Below, one piece after another: positions 8,231-15,635 of a DNA stretch of 37,926 nucleotides. Every line of letters begins with the position of its first letter. Within the stretch, counting starts at the first letter, position 1. The stretch comes from Neokomagataea thailandica NBRC 106555 (GTDB lineage Bacteria; Pseudomonadota; Alphaproteobacteria; Acetobacterales; Acetobacteraceae): NCBI RefSeq assembly GCF_001598495.1, contig NZ_BCZB01000027.1, positions 1 to 37,926 on the forward strand. Reading direction: 5' to 3'. Below the pieces are notes generated by a model. That model did not search any database. It was not told the DNA's origin and saw only the letters and a program-made list of their open reading frames with translations. The position numbers and the translations under genes were made by a program.

Positions 8231-9646
8231 TTACTGACCAATATTGCGCAAAGATTTCCCCGCGAACAAATTCTTTTCCAAGGTTTCGAGCGCAACACCC
8301 TTTGTTTCCGGCACCAGTGTCATGGTGATCACCGCAAACAACGCATTAAAACCCGCAAACATAATAAACGTCCATGACGTACCAAGCCCGGCCATAATTA
8401 ACGGGAAAGTGCTAGAAATCACCCAGTTTGCCGCCCAGTTCGTTACTGTAGAACAGCCAATCCCGAAATCACGCCCACGAGATGGCTGAAACTCTGAGCA
8501 TAGTGTCCACACCAGAGGCCCTTCACCAATTGCAAACCCCGCGACGAAGAGCAAAACAAAACCACACAAAGCCACCTGCGCCGGAAAGCTTGACGCCCCC
8601 GTCAACAGCAAAATGCCAACCCCCAACATCGCAATCATGGCCAAGCTACAGCTCAACAGCAAAAGCGGACGACGGCCCCATTTATCAACACACGCAATAG
8701 CAACACCGGTCAGCGCCATATTGACCAAGCCGACGAGCGTCGTCACCCATACCGCAGCATTCGCACCGAAATGCGCCGCTTCAAAAACGCGCGGCGCATA
8801 ATAAAGCAACGCATTAATCCCGGTCAGCTGCTGCATAATTTGCAGCAACATGCCCAAGAACACCGTCCGGCGGAAATTGGCATTACTCCGAAACAAGCCC
8901 AAACCTGAATCGCTATTATGCACCATGCCGCTCTGAATATCGCGCAATTCAGCTTCCGCGACCTCATCATCAGAGCGTAAAACGCGCAATACACGCCGTG
9001 CATGATCGTGCTTACCCTGCATCAGCAACCAGCGCGGACTATGCGGTAAGGTCAGCGTGAAAATCAAAAAAAGCACCGACGGAATGAGCATCGCGCCGAA
9101 CATCCAATGCCAGCGTCCACTCCCCGCCAAAACACTATCGGACAAAAAGCCCAAGAAAATGCCAAACGAGACCATAAGCTGGTAGACCGAAATCATCGAT
9201 CCACGCGCAGACTCAACAGTAATTTCCGAAATATACAGCGGCGCCGCAAATGCCCCAAGCCCAATCGCCAAGCCAATGAAAACACGCCCCCCCATCAGCA
9301 CATACGGATCAGGGGCAAAGGTGCAAATCAGCACGCCACTCACATACAAAACTGCGGCAGAAACCATCGCGCCCGTACGGCCAAAACGCGTTGAAATACG
9401 TCCTGCCACCAAAGAACCGGTCATCGCACCGATCATCATGGAAGACACGATCCAGCCCTGAAGCACATCGCTGGCATGAAATTCTTTGGCTACAAACGGC
9501 AGCGCCCCAGAAACTACCCCAGTATCTAGGCCGAACAATAGCCCGGCCAGAGCAGCAAAAATACCCAAAACAGTAGCGCGCTTCGTGCTGCGTTGAGGGC
9601 TACTGAGAGTATCCACACTCTCAGTGGCTGCAACTCCATCCATCAC
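8231..9646 (-). CDS. Sugar:H+ symporter, MFS sugar porter family, copy 2
   Basis: A 471-residue sugar porter sharing every family motif with copy 1: GLDTGVVSGALPF, AGRISTRFGRTGAM, PHSPRWLLMQGK, QQLTGINALLYYAPRVF, VDKWGRRPLL and PETKGVALETLE. The two proteins align end to end, which indicates a tandem gene duplication. Differences cluster in the N-terminal tail, the central loop (NSDSGLGLFRSNANFRR versus SSDAGFALFRKNRHFRR) and some helices, so substrate range may have drifted. The start has GAGG upstream. It has its own terminator, and two inverted repeats upstream suggest separate control. Confidence 0.93.
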   Translation of the reverse strand: MMDGVAATESVDTLSSPQRSTKRATVLGIFAALAGLLFGLDTGVVSGALPFVAKEFHASDVLQGWIVSSMMIGAMTGSLVAGRISTRFGRTGAMVSAAVLYVSGVLICTFAPDPYVLMGGRVFIGLAIGLGAFAAPLYISEITVESARGSMISVYQLMVSFGIFLGFLSDSVLAGSGRWHWMFGAMLIPSVLFLIFTLTLPHSPRWLLMQGKHDHARRVLRVLRSDDEVAEAELRDIQSGMVHNSDSGLGLFRSNANFRRTVFLGMLLQIMQQLTGINALLYYAPRVFEAAHFGANAAVWVTTLVGLVNMALTGVAIACVDKWGRRPLLLLSCSLAMIAMLGVGILLLTGASSFPAQVALCGFVLLFVAGFAIGEGPLVWTLCSEFQPSRGRDFGIGCSTVTNWAANWVISSTFPLIMAGLGTSWTFIMFAGFNALFAVITMTLVPETKGVALETLEKNLFAGKSLRNIGQ

Positions 9647-9665
9647 GTGACGTCCTCAAATCTGC

Positions 9666-9692
9666 TGCCGTGATACACACTCCATCACGGCA
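9666..9692. promoter_or_regulatory. Inverted repeat upstream of sugar porter copy 2 (operator candidate)
   Basis: TGCCGTGAT (9666-9674) and ATCACGGCA (9684-9692) are exact reverse complements separated by 9 bases. The nearer arm ends 20 bp before the transporter start. The arrangement suits a LacI- or GntR-like operator or a leader hairpin. No regulator gene is adjacent. Confidence 0.4.
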
Positions 9693-9750
9693 TAGTCGAC
9701 ATTACGCCGGGGCCATCTGGAGCGTTACAGATAGCCTCGGCCTGATCTCC

Positions 9751-9778
9751 CCTAACAAAGACTAAAAGCTTTGTTAGG
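9751..9778. promoter_or_regulatory. 10-bp perfect inverted repeat between der and sugar porter
   Basis: CCTAACAAAG (9751-9760) and CTTTGTTAGG (9769-9778) are exact reverse complements with an 8-base loop. The site lies downstream of der and upstream of sugar porter copy 2. There is no U-tract on either strand, so a standard terminator is unlikely. It may be an operator, or a weak terminator for der. Confidence 0.4.
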
Positions 9779-9831
9779 TAAAATCGTATCTCCTTGTTAC
9801 AGACATAGAGTAATATAGAAATCAAAAACCC

Positions 9832-11250
9832 TTATTCTGCGTAAGGATTTTTCGTTCCACGCAATTGGAGCCGAATAGGCACACCCGGCATATGGAACGT
9901 CTCACGAAGGCCATTCACGAGATAGCGCTTGTAAGAATCAGGCAAAAGCTCCGCACGCGTACCAAACAAAATAAAGGTCGGCGGACGTGACTTCGCTTGG
10001 GTCATATAACGCAGCTTCAAACGGCGTCCATCCACCAATGGCGGCTGATGACGTTCCAAAGCTTCTTCAAACCAACGGTTCAACTCACCCGTTGTAATAC
10101 GTGAATTCCAGACCTCATGCGTATCACGCACAGCTGGCAACAAGCGGTGTACACCGGCCCCTGTTAATGCCGAGAACGTCACGACGGAAATGCCACGCAC
10201 CTGAGCCATAGATGTCTCGATACGGTCAGCAATCGCTTGACGTGTCGCTGCACGATCTTCCACCGCATCCCATTTGTTCAGGGCCAGAACGCATGCACGC
10301 CCTTCACGCTCGATCAAACGCGCAAGCTGCAAATCTTGCTCATGCACACCCAAGGTCGCATCAATGGTCAAAACGACCACCTCCGCCATCTTCAGGGCTT
10401 CGATCGACGCGGAAACAGACATCCGCTCTAAATGCTGCTCAACACGAGCACGACGGCGCATCCCCGCCGTATCCACCAAGCGAATCGGCCCATGCTCATC
10501 ATGAATATCAACGGAGATCGAATCACGGGTTAATCCCGCTTCCGGCCCCGTGATCATCCGCTCTTCACCAAGCAAACAGTTCAGAAGCGTTGATTTACCC
10601 GCATTAGGACGCCCAACAATCGCCAAGCGCAATGGCCCAGGTGGACGCTGCTCTTCAGCCCCCTCCGTACCGTCTGCATCGGCTGTCGCATCCGCACGGC
10701 GGCGTGAACGCTCCACAACACGCGGCGCTTTAGGCAAGCGGTCAATGATCTCACCCATTAGGTCAGACAAACCTTCGCCATGCTCAGCCGACAGCGCCAA
10801 AGGTGTGCCCAGACCCAGCGAGTACGCTTCCATCGCACCTTCTGTGCCGGCTCTACCTTCTGCTTTATTCGCAACCAGCAAAACAGGAACATTTTGACGA
10901 CGGAGCCATTGTGCAAAATGCGCATCTGCTGGCGTAATGCCAGACCGTGCATCAATACAGAACAGCACCAACTGCGCTTGCGTCACAGCCATTTCAGAAG
11001 ATGCACGCATCCGCCCAAACAGCGTATCTGGCGCAGCTTCTTCTAACCCGGCCGTATCAATAATCCGGATACGGCGCCCACGAATATGCGCCTCACCTTC
11101 TTTACGGTCACGGGTCACGCCCGGCATATCAGACACAAGTGCCTGACGCCGCCCGACGAGACGATTAAACAGTGTTGATTTGCCTACATTAGGCCGCCCC
11201 GCAATCGCAACGGTTGGCAGCATATCAGGCGTAGAAATAGTATCAGTCAT
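9832..11250 (-). CDS. der: Ribosome-assembly GTPase Der (EngA)
   Basis: A 472-residue protein with two tandem GTPase domains. G1 motifs are GRPNVGKST near residue 18 and GRPNAGKST near 213. G3 motifs are DTAGLE and DTAGMRRR. The second domain has G4 NKWD, while the first has NKAE. A C-terminal KH-like domain includes RWFEEALERHQPP and RLKLRYMTQAKSRPPTFILF. Der is essential for 50S subunit maturation. It follows bamB at 18 bp and forms a yfgM-bamB-der cluster, the same order as in gammaproteobacteria. A charged linker of about 25 residues between the G domains is somewhat long. Confidence 0.97.
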   Translation of the reverse strand: MTDTISTPDMLPTVAIAGRPNVGKSTLFNRLVGRRQALVSDMPGVTRDRKEGEAHIRGRRIRIIDTAGLEEAAPDTLFGRMRASSEMAVTQAQLVLFCIDARSGITPADAHFAQWLRRQNVPVLLVANKAEGRAGTEGAMEAYSLGLGTPLALSAEHGEGLSDLMGEIIDRLPKAPRVVERSRRRADATADADGTEGAEEQRPPGPLRLAIVGRPNAGKSTLLNCLLGEERMITGPEAGLTRDSISVDIHDEHGPIRLVDTAGMRRRARVEQHLERMSVSASIEALKMAEVVVLTIDATLGVHEQDLQLARLIEREGRACVLALNKWDAVEDRAATRQAIADRIETSMAQVRGISVVTFSALTGAGVHRLLPAVRDTHEVWNSRITTGELNRWFEEALERHQPPLVDGRRLKLRYMTQAKSRPPTFILFGTRAELLPDSYKRYLVNGLRETFHMPGVPIRLQLRGTKNPYAE

Positions 11251-11268
11251 TCGGTCCGGAAAATCCGA

Positions 11269-12660
11269 TCAGCCATAAGCCCGCAGGACAGCGTCCTGCG
11301 ACAGGGCTAGCACAAGCCCATCACACACAATCGGCTCAACCTCACAGGCCGCCGGTGTTTTTTGGCGGGAGAGAATCTTGCCGGTCTTCGCATCAGCGAT
11401 GATCATACCCTCTTCTGGCAGCGTTGAGAAACAAACAAGTTTCCCATCGGCCAAAACTGGGCCAACCCACTGAACTGCATCTTTTTGAACTTCCTGACGG
11501 CGGAATCGACGAAGCTGCGTAATCCAGCGGACATGACCAGACAGGCGGTCGATACACGCAAGTTGCTGATCCGTCGAGACAACAAACAGCCAGTCATCAC
11601 AAAGACAGAGCGGAGACTGACCACTTACCTCACGTTCCCACAGACGGCGACCGGAGCGCATATCAATCGCCACCAGCACCCGAGACATGGAAACCGCATA
11701 GGCCGTACCGTCCTTAATGACGGGTGCACCGCGCACACAAGAGAAGTCGAGCATCGCGCCAAGGCCGTTTGACCCACCGAGACTATCGCTCCAAACCATC
11801 TCACCCGATGTGGCGCGCAGAGCAACCAAGTCACCACTGCCAAAGCCAGCCAACACAACGCCATCCACAATAGCAGGCGATGCTTGACCGAATACAACCG
11901 TATCTGCCTGTGTTGCCTGATACGTCCAGATTTGCTGGCCCGTTTTTTCATCCAGCGCAATCAAGCGTTCATCAATCGTGCCGAAAACGACCAGACCATT
12001 CGCAACTGTTGGTGCCGAGCGCCCCGGCGTGCCGAGTTCTGCCGTCCACTTCACTTTACCCGTTGCCGCATCAAGCGCTAGCGCGAGAGCAACGCCGGTC
12101 ACAACATAAAGCGTGTCACCATCCAGCGCGAGGCCACCACCCAGATTGGTCGAGCGGGATTCGGTTCCTTTCGGCTGGCGGGACCATAGCAGCTTCATCG
12201 CTGGCCATGTCCAAGCCTTCACTTCACCCTGAGCATCAGCCGTAAAAATGCGCCCCTGCCCAATCACTGGGGGAGACTGAATCGCACCACGCTTATTCGG
12301 CATAATGGCCACGGTGGACAGAATGCTGGTTGGATTGACTTCCGCACCAACACTACGGCTCCACGCTAACTTCGGCCCATTCCATACCGCATTCACAGCA
12401 ATATGGTCTGGCTCACGCCCAACTTGTGCCCATGACGTGACAGGCTGTGCAGCAGGCAAAGTGATCGGCGTATGGTCATCAGGGTCCACCGCCAAGCCTG
12501 CGCCCGTTGACAGCACATCAATACGATGACCTGCCAAAACGGGCTTATCGTCATCATCAAAAATACTACACGCGCTCAGAGCGGTCACCGCCGCACCAGA
12601 ACAGGCAAACCGGAGCAAACCGCGACGGCTAGCCCGGATGGATGTATGGTTACGACGCAT
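11269..12660 (-). CDS. bamB: Outer-membrane assembly lipoprotein BamB (PQQ-like beta-propeller)
   Basis: A 463-residue protein. The N-terminus has a twin-arginine-like SRRGLLRF stretch, a hydrophobic segment and the lipobox ALSAC, so it is a lipoprotein, possibly Tat-exported. The rest consists of repeated beta-propeller blades with PQQ-like motifs such as AATGKVKWTAELG, DEKTGQQIWTYQA, RATSGEMVWS and MRSGRRLWEREVSGQ. BamB is a scaffold of the BAM complex that inserts outer-membrane beta-barrels. Its start overlaps the stop of the YfgM-like gene (TGATG) and der follows, a conserved arrangement that supports the assignment. It is longer than the E. coli protein (about 390 residues). Confidence 0.92.
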   Translation of the reverse strand: MRRNHTSIRASRRGLLRFACSGAAVTALSACSIFDDDDKPVLAGHRIDVLSTGAGLAVDPDDHTPITLPAAQPVTSWAQVGREPDHIAVNAVWNGPKLAWSRSVGAEVNPTSILSTVAIMPNKRGAIQSPPVIGQGRIFTADAQGEVKAWTWPAMKLLWSRQPKGTESRSTNLGGGLALDGDTLYVVTGVALALALDAATGKVKWTAELGTPGRSAPTVANGLVVFGTIDERLIALDEKTGQQIWTYQATQADTVVFGQASPAIVDGVVLAGFGSGDLVALRATSGEMVWSDSLGGSNGLGAMLDFSCVRGAPVIKDGTAYAVSMSRVLVAIDMRSGRRLWEREVSGQSPLCLCDDWLFVVSTDQQLACIDRLSGHVRWITQLRRFRRQEVQKDAVQWVGPVLADGKLVCFSTLPEEGMIIADAKTGKILSRQKTPAACEVEPIVCDGLVLALSQDAVLRAYG

Positions 12661-13340
12661 CAGCCTGCATCTCCCAAAGTCTCAAGCAAAGCTTCCGCAC
12701 GACTACGTGCACCTTCTGGTGCTGTCGGGCTGCTTACAGTTTGATTTAAAAGACGGCGCGCTTCTTCTTTTTGCTGTGCCGTCGCACCGGGTGCGAGGTC
12801 AAGGCTGACGAGCCCTTCACGCGCCAAAGAAGCCCAAGCATCGTTCCCTTGTGCCAAAGCCGTGTAGCCTGCACGCAGAGATGCCGTATTTTGCGCCGTT
12901 GGCTGCTGCACATTCAGCCCCAAATAACGCGCGACAGTACGCATGGCAGGCAATGCTGTGTCATCATCCGCGACATGTGCCCATAGAGCTTGCGCAGCAG
13001 GCACATCCTGATGCTGTGCTTTATAATCTGCCAAACGCAGCGCAGCGTATGTACGCACACCTTTCGGGCCATGCTCCGCCAGATCTTGCAGCGTGGCCTG
13101 CGCCTGCTGTTCAGCTGCGGCACTGCCATGAGCTTCAAGCGTGGACATTGCGGTAAAATAGCGCCCAGACGCTGCTTCTTGCGCGGTTTTCAGCGCGTGA
13201 CGTTGCCAGCCCCATACCCCACCGGCAATGCCAGCAAGCACGAGAACACCCGCAGCAACGGCACCAAAACGACGTGCCTGCGCACGCAAACGCTGCTGGC
13301 GCATATCATCATGGATTTGTGCAATAAAATCGTCCGCCAC
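12660..13340 (-). CDS. YfgM-like tetratricopeptide inner-membrane protein
   Basis: A 226-residue protein with a cytoplasmic N-terminus, one membrane helix at about residues 27-46 (AVAAGVLVLAGIAGGVWGW), and an alanine-rich helical domain outside. The helical repeats (AQATLQDLAEHGPKGVRTYAALRLADYKAQ and later copies) are TPR-like. This is the Tetratricopeptide_21 / YfgM architecture; YfgM associates with SecYEG and periplasmic chaperones. The start is a GTG at 13340 with AGGGG seven bases upstream. It overlaps bamB by one base and is the first gene of the bamB-der operon unless the small frame upstream is real. Confidence 0.87.
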   Translation of the reverse strand: MADDFIAQIHDDMRQQRLRAQARRFGAVAAGVLVLAGIAGGVWGWQRHALKTAQEAASGRYFTAMSTLEAHGSAAAEQQAQATLQDLAEHGPKGVRTYAALRLADYKAQHQDVPAAQALWAHVADDDTALPAMRTVARYLGLNVQQPTAQNTASLRAGYTALAQGNDAWASLAREGLVSLDLAPGATAQQKEEARRLLNQTVSSPTAPEGARSRAEALLETLGDAG

Positions 13341-13362
13341 CTGATCCCCTGTCGGCTTCGCT

Positions 13363-13515
13363 TTACACGTTCTTCTGTAAGACCATACAGGCGCGACCCG
13401 CTGGCGGCAAACGCTTCACCTCTACAAACGGTGCTTTCTCGATGAGAAAATGCTGAATCCCACCTTCTTTACCATCTTTTAAGCAAACAAACGGCACGAT
13501 GCACGGATGTTGCAC
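13363..13515 (-). CDS. Possible small protein upstream of the yfgM-like gene
   Basis: An open frame of about 50 codons, beginning at a GTG near 13515, ends 22 bp before the YfgM-like start. Codon choice resembles real genes (GAG AAA GCA CCG TTT GTA GAG GTG). The C-terminal half EKAPFVEVKRLPPAGRACMV looks protein-like. Against it: no good start or Shine-Dalgarno is visible, I recognise no family, and its 5' end overlaps the start of a plus-strand lipoprotein gene. Treat it as a candidate. Confidence 0.27.
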   Translation of the reverse strand: MQHPCIVPFVCLKDGKEGGIQHFLIEKAPFVEVKRLPPAGRACMVLQKNV

Positions 13516-13815
13516 CTCCGCCACTTGGCACTCGCTGCCCTCATCCCGCTCTCTGCCTTGAGCAGTTGTGCGCCAGACCGCATCGCCTCCGCCCTTACAG
13601 GCCAAGACTGCAATAGCGCCTACCTCTATGACGACGAATCTTTCTGCAAAAAACGCGTCCAGCCACCGCCGCAGCCTTACTGCACCACAGGTTTTGAAGG
13701 TACGGATTGCTGGGCACGCCCAGACCTCATGCCCAATTTAGGGACCGAAACCTATGAAGGCCCCACACACGGCCAAGCGGCCCCTACATCGCTACTACAG
13801 CCTAAAAAGCCATAG
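13507..13815 (+). CDS. Small putative lipoprotein of unknown function
   Basis: A 102-residue protein with a lipoprotein signal: a positively charged start, the hydrophobic stretch LALAALIPLSA, and lipobox LSSC at about residues 18-21. The mature part has six further cysteines, in the order GQDCN, SFCKK, PYCTT and TDCWA, which suggests disulfides in the periplasm. The C-terminus is proline-rich and polar. No Shine-Dalgarno is evident, so the start may be misplaced. It is one of few plus-strand genes here and ends 20 bp from a convergent exported-protein gene. I do not recognise a family. Confidence 0.6.
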   Translation: MLHLRHLALAALIPLSALSSCAPDRIASALTGQDCNSAYLYDDESFCKKRVQPPPQPYCTTGFEGTDCWARPDLMPNLGTETYEGPTHGQAAPTSLLQPKKP

Positions 13816-13835
13816 AGGCACCACAACCTCACCGC

Positions 13836-14219
13836 TTATTTCGCGGCGAAATGCTTACCCGCATTCGCTAAAACTGCAGACAGCTTTTGGAAATTTGTAG
13901 CAATACGTGACTGAACCGCCGTTGAGCCTTTATGGACTTCCGCGATACGATTCCGTGCATCATCACTAATTGCCGTTTCGGCACGGTTTGCAGCGGCTAC
14001 AACGCACGCATTATACGCCCGTGCTTGCTTTTCATAGGCCGTTACACGGTCAACGCTATCATTATACTGCGCAACGCTACCCACATGCACAACTGGCGCC
14101 ACGGGTTCAGCACCACATTTCGCGGCACCCCATCCAGCCTCGGCGGCTGACACCGGCATTACCGCAACACTAGACACACATAACAACGCAATGAAAACGC
14201 CAGACAAGCGGGGAGACAT
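13836..14219 (-). CDS. Small exported protein of unknown function
   Basis: A 127-residue protein with a cleavable Sec signal (hydrophobic FIALLCVSSVAVMPV, likely cleavage at VSAAEA). The mature part has two cysteines (AAKCGAE and YNACVVAA) and is mostly predicted alpha-helical: YNDSVDRVTAYEKQARAYNA, then NRIAEVHKGSTAVQSRIATN. Helical periplasmic proteins of this size occur throughout acetic acid bacteria without a known role. It stands alone between convergent and same-strand neighbours. Confidence 0.72.
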   Translation of the reverse strand: MSPRLSGVFIALLCVSSVAVMPVSAAEAGWGAAKCGAEPVAPVVHVGSVAQYNDSVDRVTAYEKQARAYNACVVAAANRAETAISDDARNRIAEVHKGSTAVQSRIATNFQKLSAVLANAGKHFAAK

Positions 14220-14297
14220 GCTTCTACTCCGTATAACAAGCGCGCCTCCCCTAAAGAAAAATCAGGGCACAATTACGGCATGCACCCCGCCCTTTCC

Positions 14298-15617
14298 TTA
14301 TCCGGCAAAGCGCACCGGTCGACCGCTCAACGGCGTAACAATCGCATCGTCCTGCATAACGATTTGACCACGCACAATCGTCGCTATCGGCCAACCATGA
14401 ACCTCAGTACCATCAAACGGCGTCCAACCGGCTGGAGTTGCAATCCAATCATTCGTGATTGTACGGCGCGCCCCCATATCAACCAGCGTGAAATCCGCAT
14501 CAAACCCAACAGCCAAACGGCCTTTATTCGGCAAATTATAAATACGTGCAGGCCCGGCAGACATCACATCCGCCAAGCGTTGCAGCGACAAACGCCCTGC
14601 ATTCACATGGTCCAACATCAACGGAACAATCGTCTGCACACCCGTCAGACCAGCCGGGCAATTCGGCCATGCACGCTTTTTAGCCTCAAGCGGATGCGGC
14701 GCATGGTCTGATGACACAACATCCACACGCCCATCACGCACCGCACGCCACGCCGCGTCATAATGCGAACGATCACGCAATGGCGGGTTCATCACAGCAA
14801 GACCACCCAGCTTTTCATAACAATCCGGGCCATATTGCGTGAGGTGGTTCACCAGCACCTCCGCGCTCACCACATCACGATTTTCTGCCAGATAATCCAG
14901 CTCTTCTGCCGTTGAAACATGCAAAATATGTGCTGGACGGCCAGTTTTACGCGCAATACCCACGATACGCCGCGTGCCTAAAAACGCACATTCCACGTCA
15001 CGCCAAACAGCATGCGTTTCATAAGGCTGCCCTTCGTGGAACTGCCCTTTCCGGTCCTGAAGGCGGTATTCATCCTCCGAATGGAAGCACACGCGCCGAT
15101 TGCCCGAACGCATCACTGCTTCAATCCCGGCATCATCCTCAATCATCAGATTACCGGTCGAAGACCCTGCAAATACCTTAATGGCACACACACCCGGAGC
15201 ACGTTCCAGCGTTGCCAGTTCCGGCGTATTCTCACGGGTTGCACCAACGTAAAACCCCACATCAATATGTGCAGTCTCACCAATCCGCCCGTATTTCCAT
15301 TCCAACATTTCAGCCGAAACAATGCTCGGATTCGTGTTCGGCATATCGAACACTGTTGTCACACCGCCAAGAGCGGCAGCACGCGTTCCAGTTTCGAGCG
15401 TTTCAATCTCAGCATTGCCCGGCTCACGCAAATGCACATGGGAATCAATCATTCCCGGCAGAACATGGAGCCCCTTTGCGTCAATCTCCCGCTCAGCCTC
15501 ATCTTGCGCGGTAGTGGATAACGTAACGATCCGCCCATCACGTACGCCAATCGTCGCATCTTGCTCACCCCATGGGGTCACACAGCGACCATTGCGAATA
15601 ATCAGATCATAATGCAT
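14298..15617 (-). CDS. pyrC: Dihydroorotase (class I)
   Basis: A 439-residue amidohydrolase that cyclises N-carbamoyl-aspartate to dihydroorotate in pyrimidine synthesis. The metal-binding motif DSHVHLREPG is near residue 60. The FDMPNTNPS stretch, AIKVFAGSSTGNL, HILHVSTAEE and the catalytic SSDHAPHP segment follow in order. Length and motifs fit class I (PyrC/RidA-type) enzymes rather than the short E. coli class II form. The start is the ATG at 15617, with GGGGAG eight bases upstream. It follows the AsnB-type gene by 18 bp and is probably cotranscribed with it. Confidence 0.93.
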   Translation of the reverse strand: MHYDLIIRNGRCVTPWGEQDATIGVRDGRIVTLSTTAQDEAEREIDAKGLHVLPGMIDSHVHLREPGNAEIETLETGTRAAALGGVTTVFDMPNTNPSIVSAEMLEWKYGRIGETAHIDVGFYVGATRENTPELATLERAPGVCAIKVFAGSSTGNLMIEDDAGIEAVMRSGNRRVCFHSEDEYRLQDRKGQFHEGQPYETHAVWRDVECAFLGTRRIVGIARKTGRPAHILHVSTAEELDYLAENRDVVSAEVLVNHLTQYGPDCYEKLGGLAVMNPPLRDRSHYDAAWRAVRDGRVDVVSSDHAPHPLEAKKRAWPNCPAGLTGVQTIVPLMLDHVNAGRLSLQRLADVMSAGPARIYNLPNKGRLAVGFDADFTLVDMGARRTITNDWIATPAGWTPFDGTEVHGWPIATIVRGQIVMQDDAIVTPLSGRPVRFAG

Positions 15618-15635
15618 CAAAAAATCTCCCCAAAC

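Noticed and set aside
9751-9778. Hairpin as a standard terminator for der
   Set aside because: The stem is perfect but neither strand has a U-tract after it. I listed it as an inverted repeat of unknown role.
15012-15521. A 169-codon plus-strand frame opposite pyrC
   Set aside because: Antisense to a complete dihydroorotase and with no motif or start signal.
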